The notes below the pieces were generated by a model that ran no database searches, was not told the DNA's origin, and was given only the letters and a program-made list of their open reading frames with translations. A DNA stretch of 64,000 nt, taken from assembly GCF_036880985.1 (NCBI RefSeq), contig NZ_JBAJNO010000009.1:372001-436000 (forward strand), read 5' to 3'. This stretch comes from Limibacter armeniacum (lineage in GTDB: Bacteria; Bacteroidota; Bacteroidia; Cytophagales; Flammeovirgaceae). This document shows, in pieces, positions 26,860 to 36,106 of this stretch (position 1 is its first letter; each line of letters begins with the position of its first letter). Position numbers and translations under genes: made by a program.

Positions 26860-28173
26860 ATGAAGAAACTTGCTCTGCACTGGAAGATTATTATCGGGAT
26901 GGTTCTTGGCGTAGTCTTGGGCTTGATACTCAGCTCTGCGGGACTTAACCAATTCACCTCAGATTGGATAAAACCATTCGGTACTATTTTCATCCGCCTA
27001 CTAAAACTAATTGCTGTTCCGCTGGTGCTGGTATCACTGATCAATGGTATCACTTCCATGACAGATATTTCAAAACTCTCTAAGATGGGTTCCCGAACAA
27101 TCGGTATCTACATCTTGACTACCTTTATTGCAGTATCAATAGGCTTGGTACTTGTTAATATCTTCAAGCCTGGCAGCGGTTTTTCTCCAGAAACGCGTCA
27201 GATGTTTGCCGAGAAGTTTGGTAGTGATACCGCTACCCGACTGGCAACAGCAGAAAGTGTAAGTAAACAAGGTCCATTACAGCCTCTGCTGGACATGATC
27301 CCTTCCAACATATTTGAATCTGCTGGAGATAATGGCGCAATGCTACAAGTAATTTTCTTCGCCATCATTTTCGGTATTTCAATGGTAATGATAGACCAGA
27401 AAAAAGTGGCACCAGTCAAAGCTTTTTTCCAAGGTGTGGATGCCGTTATACTTCAGATGGTAAACCTGATTATGGAATTTGCTCCATACGGTGTATTTGC
27501 ACTACTAGCCTCACTTATTGCTGACTTTGCAGGTGACGACCCTGCAAGTGCTATCGACTTGCTAGGTGTTCTTGCCAAATACTCATTGGTAGTAGTACTA
27601 GGCTTGGCAATTATGGCATTTGGTGTTTATCCGCTGATGCTTAAGCTAATTGGACGATATGATGTCGGTAAGTTCCTTAAAGGAATTTTCCCTGCTCAAA
27701 TGATGGCATTCTCTACAAGTTCAAGTGCTGCTACACTTCCTGTTACGATGAAACAGGTAGAAAACGAACTGGGTGTACATGAAGATACAGCTAGTTTTGT
27801 ACTTCCAATGGGGGCTACTATCAATATGGATGGTACAAGCTTATACCAAGGTGTTGCTGCTGTATTCATTGCACAGGTTTATGGCATTGACCTGACAATC
27901 ATGCAACAGTTGGGTATCGTAATGACAGCTACATTGGCATCTATTGGTGCTGCAGCTGTACCGGGTGCTGGTATTGTAATGCTGATCATTGTATTGGAAC
28001 AAGCAGGTCTTCCTGTAGAAGGAATTGCTTTGATCATGGCTCCTGACAGAATCCTAGATATGTGTCGTACAGTGGTCAATGTAACAGGTGATGCCTCTGT
28101 ATGTGTCATGGTTGAGCAAATGACTGGTCATCCTAACGAAGAACAAGCAGCTACTATAGCACAGAAAGTCTAA
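26860..28173 (+). CDS. dicarboxylate/amino acid:cation symporter (DAACS family)
   Basis: Inner-membrane Na+- or H+-coupled importer of glutamate, aspartate or C4-dicarboxylates (GltP/GltT/DctA family). The serine-rich re-entrant loop FSTSSSAATLPVTM and the MGATINMDGTSLY motif (NMDGT) are intact, and GAAAVPGAGIVML plus the CRTVVNVTGDASV block carry the substrate-binding Asp/Asn. At 437 residues it is full length with about eight membrane helices and two hairpins. Single-gene unit with its own terminator. Confidence 0.95.
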   Translation: MKKLALHWKIIIGMVLGVVLGLILSSAGLNQFTSDWIKPFGTIFIRLLKLIAVPLVLVSLINGITSMTDISKLSKMGSRTIGIYILTTFIAVSIGLVLVNIFKPGSGFSPETRQMFAEKFGSDTATRLATAESVSKQGPLQPLLDMIPSNIFESAGDNGAMLQVIFFAIIFGISMVMIDQKKVAPVKAFFQGVDAVILQMVNLIMEFAPYGVFALLASLIADFAGDDPASAIDLLGVLAKYSLVVVLGLAIMAFGVYPLMLKLIGRYDVGKFLKGIFPAQMMAFSTSSSAATLPVTMKQVENELGVHEDTASFVLPMGATINMDGTSLYQGVAAVFIAQVYGIDLTIMQQLGIVMTATLASIGAAAVPGAGIVMLIIVLEQAGLPVEGIALIMAPDRILDMCRTVVNVTGDASVCVMVEQMTGHPNEEQAATIAQKV

Positions 28174-28198
28174 GGACTTTCCCATATGAAATTATCAA

Positions 28199-28237
28199 AG
28201 CCCATCTGTCAAGCTGATTTGACAGGTGGGCTTTTTT
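28199..28237 (+). terminator. symporter terminator
   Basis: AGCCCAtCTGTCAA / TTTGACAGgTGGGCT followed by TTTTTTATTT. Confidence 0.9.
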
Positions 28238-28363
28238 ATTTCAGATTACCCAAGATACACACAGGCTTATTTTACCTCAGGAATGGTTGTAGATTGCTGC
28301 GAAGTTCAGTTACTTCATATTTGAAGTAAAAACTATTTTCAAATCAGCTTAATATCAACATTG

Positions 28364-29818
28364 ATGCAAGACTTAAATAATCCAAAGCTGTTCAAGCAAC
28401 AAGCATTTATTGATGGTCAGTGGGTAGGGGCGAATGACAACAAAACATTTTCTGTTAGAAACCCTTTTGATGAAAGTGTAATAGCCGAACTGCCTGACAT
28501 GGGAAAAGCAGAAACCCAAAAAGCCATTGAAGCAGCTCACGATGCATTTCCGGCATGGAAAGACAAAACTGCAGCTGAACGTTCTGCTATCCTCCGAAAA
28601 TGGTTTGACCTCCAAATGGAATATGTTGATGATCTAGGTAAAATTCTAACTACTGAACAGGGAAAACCACTTGAAGAAGCCAAAGGAGAAATCCGATATG
28701 GGGCGTCTTTTGTTGAGTGGTTTGCAGAAGAAGCCAAACGAATTTACGGGGATGTAATTCCTGGTCATGCGGCAGATAAAAGAATTGTTGTAATCAAGCA
28801 ACCCATTGGCGTGGTTGGTGCCATCACCCCTTGGAATTTCCCAAATGCCATGATTACCCGTAAGATTGCTCCTGCATTGGCCGCTGGTTGTCCTGTAGTA
28901 GTAAAGCCAAGTAAAGATACTCCCCTATCTGCATTAGCATTGGCTGAACTTGCCGAACAGGCAGGCTTTCCAAAAGGTGTTTTTAATGTCATTACATCCA
29001 GCAACTCTAAAGTGATTGGAGAAGAAATCACGACCAACCCTCTTGTCAAGAAAGTCTCCTTTACAGGCTCTACAGAAGTTGGTAAAATCCTGATGAAACA
29101 GGCTTCAGGAACAGTAAAAAAAGTATCATTGGAGTTGGGTGGAAACGCTCCTTTTATTGTCTTTGATGATGCTGATCTAGATGCTGCTGTTGAAGGAGCC
29201 ATTGCATCCAAATACAGAAATGCAGGACAAACTTGTGTCTGTGCCAATAGGTTATATGCTCAGGAAGGCATTTATGACCAATTTGTAGAGAAATTGGCAG
29301 AGGCTGTCCGTAACCTGAAAGTAGGTAACGGAATGGAAAAAAAAGTCAATATTGGCCCTCTGATCAATCAGGATGCACTGGACAAGGTTGAGGACTTTGT
29401 AGATGATGCTAAACAAAAAGGTGCAAAAGTGATTACTGGTGGAAATAAGCACAAACTTGGTGGCACGTTCTATGAGCCTACTGTGCTTTCTGAAGCCAAC
29501 GAAAAAATGAAACTGACCCATGAAGAGATATTTGGACCAGTTGCACCAGTCTACCGTTTCAAAACCGATGAAGAAGCGATAAAAGTAGCAAATGACACTC
29601 CATTTGGACTTGCCTCATACTTTTATGGAAGAGATATCAGCAGAATCTGGAATGTAGCGGAGGGACTGGAATACGGCATGGTAGGTATTAACACAGGCAT
29701 GATTTCAACAGCTGTAGCTCCTTTCGGTGGTATCAAGGAAAGTGGTATGGGCAGAGAAGGCTCCAAGTATGGCATTGAGGATTATATTGTGATCAAATAC
29801 TTGTGCTTTGGAATCTAA
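28364..29818 (+). CDS. gabD: succinate-semialdehyde dehydrogenase [NAD(P)+]
   Basis: A 484-residue aldehyde dehydrogenase that oxidises succinate semialdehyde to succinate (GABA and related catabolism). ALDH motifs are in place: PWNFPNAM, KPSKDTPLSALALAELA, FTGSTEVGKILM (cofactor), LELGGNAPFIVFDDAD (general-base Glu) and NAGQTCVCANR (nucleophile Cys, with the second Cys of GabD redox control). I start at ATG 28364, not the TTG three bases earlier. Downstream of a glutamate-type symporter, so a glutamate/GABA link is plausible, but each gene has its own terminator. Confidence 0.92.
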   Translation: MQDLNNPKLFKQQAFIDGQWVGANDNKTFSVRNPFDESVIAELPDMGKAETQKAIEAAHDAFPAWKDKTAAERSAILRKWFDLQMEYVDDLGKILTTEQGKPLEEAKGEIRYGASFVEWFAEEAKRIYGDVIPGHAADKRIVVIKQPIGVVGAITPWNFPNAMITRKIAPALAAGCPVVVKPSKDTPLSALALAELAEQAGFPKGVFNVITSSNSKVIGEEITTNPLVKKVSFTGSTEVGKILMKQASGTVKKVSLELGGNAPFIVFDDADLDAAVEGAIASKYRNAGQTCVCANRLYAQEGIYDQFVEKLAEAVRNLKVGNGMEKKVNIGPLINQDALDKVEDFVDDAKQKGAKVITGGNKHKLGGTFYEPTVLSEANEKMKLTHEEIFGPVAPVYRFKTDEEAIKVANDTPFGLASYFYGRDISRIWNVAEGLEYGMVGINTGMISTAVAPFGGIKESGMGREGSKYGIEDYIVIKYLCFGI

Positions 29819-29850
29819 CTTTTAGCACCAGAAGCAATTGTTTGTTAAAG

Positions 29851-29884
29851 AAGGTTTTCAGACATCCTCTGAAGACCTTTTTCT
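29851..29884 (+). terminator. gabD terminator
   Basis: AAGGTtTTCAGA / TCTGAAgACCTT followed by TTTTC. Confidence 0.8.
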
Positions 29885-29959
29885 TTTCCTTATCAATGCA
29901 AAATCAATAACTTGTATAGATATGCCAAAATAAACTACCCTCTCAACTTTCACACTCCA

Positions 29960-30979
29960 ATGCATAGAAGATCTTTCCTCAAATCCACTTCTATATTATT
30001 AGCCAGTTCTTTCTTACCCATTCCTTCAGTACTTGGCAATGATAATACCTCCCTGATAAAACCAGCTTCTTTGGCTTCAGGTGATAAAGTGGCTGTGATG
30101 GCACCTGCTGGAGCCGTTTTCAACACACGTTATATCTCAAGAATCAGGCAAGCCTTAGATAGCTTAGGTATGGAGGTTGTTTTGGGAGACAGTGTTTACA
30201 GTAAGTATGGCTATTTGGCAGGTACAGATCGGCAAAGGGCAGAAGAATTCAATCGGTTTATAGCTGACAGCAGCGTTAAAGCCATTATCGCAATGCGGGG
30301 AGGATGGGGTTGTTCCAGAATGTTACCATTGATCAATTATGAATTGGTCAAACAAAACCCAAAAATCGTGATGGGACTAAGTGACATCACCTCTCTTCTG
30401 CTTGGACTGTACACAAAAGCGAACCTAGTTACTTTTCATGGATTGGTCGGTTATGCCAGCTGGAATGATTTCTCTGTGGGGCACTTCAAGAAAGTAGTGA
30501 TGGAAAATAAGGCCTACAGCATGGTCAATGACGACAATACCCAAAGAAGTGCCTATACCATAGTTGGAGGAAAAGCCGAAGGAATATTGGCAGGAGGAAA
30601 TCTCACTGTACTCTCAACCATGTTAGGCTCTGAGTATGTGCCTAACTGGTCAGGAAAAATCCTTTTTCTGGAAGACCTCAATGAAGAACCTTACAGTATT
30701 GACAGGATGTTGACACACCTCAAAATTGCAGGTGTACTTGACCAGATCAATGGATTAATTTTTGGCAATTGCAAAAGATGTTACTCTTCAGACCCAAAAG
30801 CCTCATTTACCATAAAACAATTACTCAAACAGCATATAGAGCCATTGGGAATCCCTGCCTACTACGGTTCTAACATTGGTCACATCTCCAATAAATTCAC
30901 TGTTCCCATTGGCGTAAAAGCTAGTATTGATGCAGACAATAAGGTCATTACCTTATTGGACTCTGCCATGAGACCTTGA
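29960..30979 (+). CDS. LD-carboxypeptidase (peptidase S66), exported
   Basis: A 339-residue serine peptidase of family S66 (LdcA/MccF), cleaving the L-Lys/DAP-D-Ala bond of murein tetrapeptides during wall recycling. Motifs: VAVMAPAGAV near the start, IIAMRGGWGCSRML, KIVMGLSDITSLLLG (nucleophile Ser) and the C-terminal ANIGH-like YYGSNIGHISNKFTVPIG (catalytic His). From ATG 29960 the N-terminus is MHRRSFLKSTSILLASSFL, a twin-arginine signal, so this member is likely exported by Tat, unlike cytoplasmic LdcA of E. coli. An earlier TTG at 29912 would bury the signal and is rejected. Confidence 0.88.
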   Translation: MHRRSFLKSTSILLASSFLPIPSVLGNDNTSLIKPASLASGDKVAVMAPAGAVFNTRYISRIRQALDSLGMEVVLGDSVYSKYGYLAGTDRQRAEEFNRFIADSSVKAIIAMRGGWGCSRMLPLINYELVKQNPKIVMGLSDITSLLLGLYTKANLVTFHGLVGYASWNDFSVGHFKKVVMENKAYSMVNDDNTQRSAYTIVGGKAEGILAGGNLTVLSTMLGSEYVPNWSGKILFLEDLNEEPYSIDRMLTHLKIAGVLDQINGLIFGNCKRCYSSDPKASFTIKQLLKQHIEPLGIPAYYGSNIGHISNKFTVPIGVKASIDADNKVITLLDSAMRP

Positions 30980-30984
30980 GCGAA

Positions 30985-31414
30985 TCATGATGTCCTGTTT
31001 ATATTAAACAGCTTATATAAACTCCCCAACAACAGGAATACTATTAAGCATAGAGTAATTATAAATCCCTTATGAATGATGGCTAAATCGATACCTCTCT
31101 CCAATTCACCAATCGTTGCAAATACTTTATAATATGTAAAAGCTAGCGCCATAACTATCATCCCACTTAACACGGTGATCATAATATTAAGCCATTTACT
31201 TTTGACTCTTAACAAGAACGATAATATCAGTACCATTAGTAAAACATTAAAGTAATGCTACCATCTTGGGGGTAGACAGGAAAGTGTCATGTAGTTGGAT
31301 CTCAAATGTTCCTCCTACAAAAAGTCTTTCTCCAAATAGTGAAAAACCTAACAATATTGTAATAACAATAGCTCCAATCAGCCAATATATTTCCTTCAAG
31401 AAACGTTTTTTCAT
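30985..31414 (-). pseudogene. small membrane protein gene, apparently frameshifted
   Basis: Two minus-strand frames adjoin. The first (ATG 31414 to stop 31247) encodes MKKRFLKEIYWLIGAI, a helix and then EIQLHDTFLSTPKMVALL. The second frame picks up without a gap as HYFNVLLMVLILSFLLRVKSKWL and continues to 30985 with three more hydrophobic stretches. Bacteroidota have a small membrane-protein family in which an IDIxLHDT(Y/F) segment is directly followed by such helices, so one gene with an indel near 31247-31260 is more likely than two genes. Alternatively, the second frame may start at ATG 31236. Confidence 0.5.
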
Positions 31415-31436
31415 CTTGCCTACTTTATCAATTGAA

Positions 31437-31467
31437 AACCCCACCCTTTTAACAAGGTGAGGTTTTT
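31437..31467 (-). terminator. terminator after penicillin acylase gene
   Basis: On the minus strand AACCTCACCTT pairs along its full length with AGGGTGGGGTT using G-U pairs, followed by TTTTC. Confidence 0.65.
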
Positions 31468-31482
31468 CTTTTATTACTTTAA

Positions 31483-33897
31483 TCAGTTTACAGGTTTAAG
31501 TAATAATCTACCTTCCTGATGAGTTTCAATGTCTTTTCTGTTCATCCATTGCGTTTTGAACATACCAACATTATACATCTCAGCCTGATCATCATAATGC
31601 TTACTCATAAAGTGTCCAGCTTGTCCAGTAGGCAAAATACTGTTTCCATTCTCAATATCTGACAGGTCAATTACAACTCTCATGGCTGGCCCGCCAGTTT
31701 TGTGATACTGCCCATCCAGTGGCAGCTTAAAATAAGAGTTGTCTATCACTTCCCATCCGCCTCTTACTTTCATCGGACCTACATTCAGCAGTTTGTCCAG
31801 TGGCTTTACTTTTCCTAGGGGGTGTTGATGCTCCAATGTATGAACATTGCCCCATTGCCAAGCTGAAATATCACTTCCCAATTCCTGTTGCAAATCAATT
31901 ACACTTTGATTGAATGATTTGACAAAAATAGCCGTCCTTGTTTCTGTTACACCATCTGTAGAAAGGTCATCCCACCATACAGAATTCTCTTTAAACATCA
32001 ATGTATTCAGTGTACGGTACATCAAATGTGTGTGATGCAGGTTACCGTACATCTCCTCTCCCATTTCATCCATCATCGCATTTGATAATGTCCTAGCCAA
32101 CATCTTGTAAAAAACCACAGGTCCTACTTGTGGTGTCTTATGTCCTCCATCCCAATTTTTTAGTACTTCCAACACTTTTGCAGAAAACGGATCAGTAGCC
32201 ACCGCTTCACTTTCAAGTACCGCTACCATCTCGTTGGCTAAGGTTTTCAATTGAGCAGATTTCACATCACTGACCATTTCTTGTACCATTTCAGGAGACC
32301 ATTTCTCATTTTCTTCAAGCAGTGATACAATCCTGTCTGCACGGTTTTCGGGGGCATAATAGCCCGGATACAAAACACCATCTACAGAATCAGGTTGGTT
32401 ATTTGCAGAATAAATATAACCTGAAGGAGGATTTTCAGACTGCGGATTCTGACTGAACTTATGGAAACCTAAATAGTCATCTGCTTTTATGCTTCCATCC
32501 AATATTCTTTTAGAATGAACACTGTCATTTCTGTGGAGGATTTTTGCAGCTGCCCACCAAGCAATATTACCATCTCGATCGGCATACATAATATTCAAGC
32601 CTGGAGCATGAATCATGGAAGCCGCTTTACGTGCATCATCAATATGTTCTGTATGGGCCAAGCTATATACCGCTTTAATAAGTTTACCTGGAGCGTGCAG
32701 ATATGTCCAGTAAAGGGACATCGGATACGAATCCGCTACGCCTACGTCATACATCAGGGCATCATTCATAATAGGTCCGTGACGTGTCTCTTTGACTTCA
32801 ATGGTAACAGGCTCTTCCTGTCCTTTGACATAAATTTCTTCCTTGCGTAATTGAATTGCCTCGTAGCCTCCCTCATACAGCACTTCGTCAGGATTGTTCG
32901 GATTTACCTTTTCGGCGAAAAAGTCCATATCGTCATTCTCAAACATGGTCATTCCCCATACCGCAAACCTATTATGACCAACAACAACCATCGGTGCACC
33001 AGCCAAATGTTTACCATACACACTTAAGCCAGGAGCTTCCAAATGTGCCTCATACCATACTGCGGGTTGGGTATGTCCCATATGCGTATCATTGGCAAAA
33101 ATCGGGAAACCTGTTGTTGACTTCTCTGCACTTATAATCCAACTGTTACTCCCTATCAGTAAAGGAACTGGAGACAACTTATCTACCATTGCCATAGTTT
33201 TACCCATACCTGCCAAGACATCTGTTGTCGAAGGATGAACCGGAATTTTTTGGGTATTAGGAGTGTAATCAATCGAAAGATCTTTCAGGTAAGCATCACC
33301 ATATTGCTGAGCTATTTGCTCCAAATAAGGGTCAATTCGCACACCGTAGCCAAAGCTGAATGACATATAACCAGCAATCAGGCCGGTATCTTTTAGGTCA
33401 AATGGCTGCTTGGGGATTCCTAATAATGTAAATTCAGGAGGTGTAGTACCCAACTCAATAAACTGATTTACACCTGACAAATATGCTTTACAAGCATTGT
33501 AATAAGGCTCTCCTTTATCTACCTCCATATCAGCGACAATCTTTTCTGCTGCTTTATTTAATCCAATTGTCCTGAAGTACTTATCAATTGGAAGCAAATC
33601 ACTCCCCAGTACTTCAGCCAACTTACCCGCAGCTAACCGCCTCATCATTTCCATCTGAAAAAGCCTGTCTTGGGCATGTACATAACCCAAAGCGAAATAG
33701 GCATCTTCCTCACTCTTTGCATAGATATGTGGTACGCCATATTCATCGTAAAGGACTTCTACATCACCATTCAAACCTTTCAGAGTCACCTCTCCATTAT
33801 ACTGAGGTAGTGAACTGGACAGAAAAACATAGATTCCGCTTGCTCCAGCGAGTAATATTACGACCAGTATTGTCAGAATTAGTTTCAGCTTTTTCAT
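31483..33897 (-). CDS. penicillin acylase family protein (Ntn-hydrolase)
   Basis: An 804-residue secreted precursor of the penicillin G acylase/AHL acylase family. A signal peptide or anchor covers residues 1-25. The alpha-chain motif YGVPHIYAKSEEDAYFALGYVHAQDRLFQMEMMRR is followed by a linker and the autocatalytic cleavage site IG/SNSW with the nucleophile Ser at residue 250, then NDTHMGHTQPAVWYEAHL and the oxyanion/Asn region of the beta-chain. Such enzymes cleave amide bonds of acyl-homoserine lactones, penicillins or lipopeptides; the substrate is not readable. Quorum quenching is a reasonable hypothesis, not shown. Confidence 0.92.
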   Translation of the reverse strand: MKKLKLILTILVVILLAGASGIYVFLSSSLPQYNGEVTLKGLNGDVEVLYDEYGVPHIYAKSEEDAYFALGYVHAQDRLFQMEMMRRLAAGKLAEVLGSDLLPIDKYFRTIGLNKAAEKIVADMEVDKGEPYYNACKAYLSGVNQFIELGTTPPEFTLLGIPKQPFDLKDTGLIAGYMSFSFGYGVRIDPYLEQIAQQYGDAYLKDLSIDYTPNTQKIPVHPSTTDVLAGMGKTMAMVDKLSPVPLLIGSNSWIISAEKSTTGFPIFANDTHMGHTQPAVWYEAHLEAPGLSVYGKHLAGAPMVVVGHNRFAVWGMTMFENDDMDFFAEKVNPNNPDEVLYEGGYEAIQLRKEEIYVKGQEEPVTIEVKETRHGPIMNDALMYDVGVADSYPMSLYWTYLHAPGKLIKAVYSLAHTEHIDDARKAASMIHAPGLNIMYADRDGNIAWWAAAKILHRNDSVHSKRILDGSIKADDYLGFHKFSQNPQSENPPSGYIYSANNQPDSVDGVLYPGYYAPENRADRIVSLLEENEKWSPEMVQEMVSDVKSAQLKTLANEMVAVLESEAVATDPFSAKVLEVLKNWDGGHKTPQVGPVVFYKMLARTLSNAMMDEMGEEMYGNLHHTHLMYRTLNTLMFKENSVWWDDLSTDGVTETRTAIFVKSFNQSVIDLQQELGSDISAWQWGNVHTLEHQHPLGKVKPLDKLLNVGPMKVRGGWEVIDNSYFKLPLDGQYHKTGGPAMRVVIDLSDIENGNSILPTGQAGHFMSKHYDDQAEMYNVGMFKTQWMNRKDIETHQEGRLLLKPVN

Positions 33898-34104
33898 ATA
33901 TAGATTCTTGCAGTAAAAAGTAAAAATTCACAACTCAACACCCCAAAAAAGGGTTATAAAGTTAAAGGCTGGTTTGCGAATGTTTTTTAATAATCAAGGC
34001 GCTCTAATTGTGTGCAAGGCTTTTCTTTACACACTTTCAAATCAGACTTATATATTCAATATAAAAATAATACTATTCCATGATAAGATTGACCGTATTA
34101 TAAA

Positions 34105-34602
34105 ATGAATTTTCTACCAAAAGACGACATAACGCTTGTACTCCCATTCTCAGCAGCAGAAGCTAAAAGCAGGTTGGAAGAAGCCACACTTCCTCCTGGG
34201 TATAAACCTGAGCATGGCTTTGAGAACTTCTTTCAGTTTAATGGAATAATAAAGAAAGACACCTTTACTTTTTCCAGAAGGATCAGAACAGCCCAAAACT
34301 TTCTCCCTGTTGTAACGGGTGAAATCGAATGCAGCAACCCTGGCTCGTTGGTATTTGTTCATTTCAGAATGTTTGAAAGCACCAAACTCTACCTGTACCT
34401 CGGAACACTGATTTGTTTAACCTTATTGGTATTATTCGTTTTCGTGAAGCCTAATATAGTTTATGCCTCCATTTGCTTAATGATGTTGGTGTTAAATTAC
34501 CTCACCACCTTACTCAGCTTTCATCGGCAAGTGAAAATCACCCAACAAGTGATTGAAGAAATTCTGTTCTCTACCCGTCATCGGGAAAGACTGAAAGAAT
34601 AA
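34105..34602 (+). CDS. hypothetical membrane protein, 165 aa
   Basis: Not recognised. A polar 90-residue N-terminal part (KDDITLVLPFSAAEAKSRLEEAT at the start) is followed by two hydrophobic helices (about residues 96-112 and 116-135) and a short charged tail ending in FSTRHRERLKE. The N-terminal domain would face the cytoplasm if there is no signal. The terminator after it is shared with the convergent Lrp-type gene. Confidence 0.6.
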   Translation: MNFLPKDDITLVLPFSAAEAKSRLEEATLPPGYKPEHGFENFFQFNGIIKKDTFTFSRRIRTAQNFLPVVTGEIECSNPGSLVFVHFRMFESTKLYLYLGTLICLTLLVLFVFVKPNIVYASICLMMLVLNYLTTLLSFHRQVKITQQVIEEILFSTRHRERLKE

Positions 34603-34605
34603 GTA

Positions 34606-34632
34606 AAGCCGTTCTCTTATCCGGAACGGCTT
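34606..34632. terminator. shared terminator between convergent genes
   Basis: AAGCCGTTC / GAACGGCTT, 9-bp perfect stem, between the membrane protein gene and the Lrp-type gene. Confidence 0.7.
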
Positions 34633-34658
34633 AATTGTTTCAATATATCACGGAGTTA

Positions 34659-35120
34659 TCATTCCCCTATTGCCACACCTCTATCTATAGCAGTCCTGAA
34701 CGCAATATTTGTTTCAGTAGCTGCCACTCCTTCTATAATACTGATCTGATCCAAGAGTATGTCACTTAGGTTGTCGCTGTCCTTGGCAAAGATTTTCACG
34801 AGCAAGGTGAATTGTCCACTCATAAAATGGCACTCCACCACCTCGTCTATCGCCTTTAGCTTCTTCACTACATCATTTACCTTTCTCCCACTCTCCACTG
34901 TAATATTCACAAAAGCACAACACTCCATGCCTAGTTTCTTGGGATCCAAACGTATGCTTGGATCTGAAATAACCCCTGCTTCTCGAAGCTTATTGATCCG
35001 TTGATGAACCAAAGAGTTCGAAATCTTCAGGTCCTTTGCTATTTGAAGGTAAGACTTCCTCGCATTTCGGTGAAGTTCGGCAATAATCTGTCGGTCTGTA
35101 TAATCTATATGGTACTCCAT
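34659..35120 (-). CDS. Lrp/AsnC family transcriptional regulator
   Basis: A 153-residue regulator: N-terminal AsnC helix-turn-helix (DRQIIAELHRNARKSYLQIAKDLKISNSLVHQRINKLREAGVI) followed by the RAM/AsnC ligand-binding ferredoxin-like domain (CAFVNITVESGRKVNDVVKKLKAIDEVVECHFMSGQFTLLVKIF). Divergent from the DUF1338 gene with 173 nt between, so it probably regulates that gene and itself in response to an amino acid; lysine or a breakdown product would fit, but that is inference. Confidence 0.92.
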   Translation of the reverse strand: MEYHIDYTDRQIIAELHRNARKSYLQIAKDLKISNSLVHQRINKLREAGVISDPSIRLDPKKLGMECCAFVNITVESGRKVNDVVKKLKAIDEVVECHFMSGQFTLLVKIFAKDSDNLSDILLDQISIIEGVAATETNIAFRTAIDRGVAIGE

Positions 35121-35228
35121 TGATAGTAAAATAGTCTTAAAAGTGTTATTTTAACAATTACTAAAATACAAAAAAATTAATTTGACATAAAATTAAGCAA
35201 AAAATAAAAATTGAAATCTTTCAATCGA

Positions 35229-35256
35229 TTGTATAGAGTTATTTTGATTACATTTG
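35229..35256 (+). promoter_or_regulatory. promoter for the DUF1338 gene
   Basis: TTG (35229-35231), 17-nt spacer, TACATTTG (35249-35256), a full match to the Bacteroidota consensus, about 38 nt before the ATG at 35294. Confidence 0.65.
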
Positions 35257-35293
35257 CTTCATAATAATGAAATATTGACAACAAACACAACCA

Positions 35294-36106
35294 ATGAACA
35301 AAGATCAACTGCTGCAAAAGCTTTGGGATCAGTATGTGACACTTGCGCCATCTGCGCATAAGATTCACAACATCTTTGACGAGCAATATGGCAACGTAAA
35401 AAATGACCACATTGCTTTCCGTACTTTCAATGATCCGCGCGTGAACATTGAAGCCATGTCAAAGGTATTCACCGCTTGTGGTTATGAAGAGAAGGGACAG
35501 TATGAATTTACTGCCAAGAAGCTTCTGGCAAAGCACTATGAGCATAAGACTGATAAGGATGCGCCAAAGATTTTTATCAGTGAACTTAGGCTAGAGCTTT
35601 GCAGTGAGTACGTTCAGGAAATTGTTGACTGCCTATTGGCAATCAGCGATCTGCACCTGATTGACCCTCTGGAGTTAGTATTCCAAGGAAGACTTTGGGG
35701 TAAACCTTCTCATCAGATTTACGAGCGTTTAAGAGAGGAATCTGAATATGCTGCATGGATGTATGTGTACGGCTTCTGCCCTAACCACTTCACTGTATTT
35801 GTGAATAAACTGGACAAGGAAACATCCCTTGAAAGTGTAAACCAACTGTTGAAAGACAATGGTTTCAAGATGAATGGCTCAGGAGGCGAAATAAAAGGTA
35901 CGCCAGAGCAAATGCTCGAACAGTCGAGTATTCTTGCTGACAGATTAGCTGTTGACTTTGTAGAGGGTACTTACGAAATCCCTGCCTGCTACTATGAGTT
36001 CGCCAAGCGCTATGAAGACAAGGACGGGGAACTGTTCGACGGATTTATTGCTGGCTCAGCAGACAAGATTTTTGAAAGTACAAACGTTACTTTACCGAAT
36101 CAATAA
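35294..36106 (+). CDS. DUF1338 protein, 2-oxoadipate dioxygenase/decarboxylase-like (HglS family)
   Basis: A 270-residue member of the DUF1338 (VOC-related) family. Pseudomonas HglS of this family is an Fe(II) enzyme that converts 2-oxoadipate to D-2-hydroxyglutarate in lysine breakdown. Conserved elements here are NDHIAFRTFND (His39 metal ligand, Arg43 substrate binding), CPNHFTVFVN (His165) and YEIPACYYEFAKRY (Glu about residue 235). The protein is much shorter than HglS (about 450 residues), as in the compact family members of Bacteroidota. The divergent Lrp-type regulator supports an amino-acid-catabolic role. Confidence 0.8.
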   Translation: MNKDQLLQKLWDQYVTLAPSAHKIHNIFDEQYGNVKNDHIAFRTFNDPRVNIEAMSKVFTACGYEEKGQYEFTAKKLLAKHYEHKTDKDAPKIFISELRLELCSEYVQEIVDCLLAISDLHLIDPLELVFQGRLWGKPSHQIYERLREESEYAAWMYVYGFCPNHFTVFVNKLDKETSLESVNQLLKDNGFKMNGSGGEIKGTPEQMLEQSSILADRLAVDFVEGTYEIPACYYEFAKRYEDKDGELFDGFIAGSADKIFESTNVTLPNQ

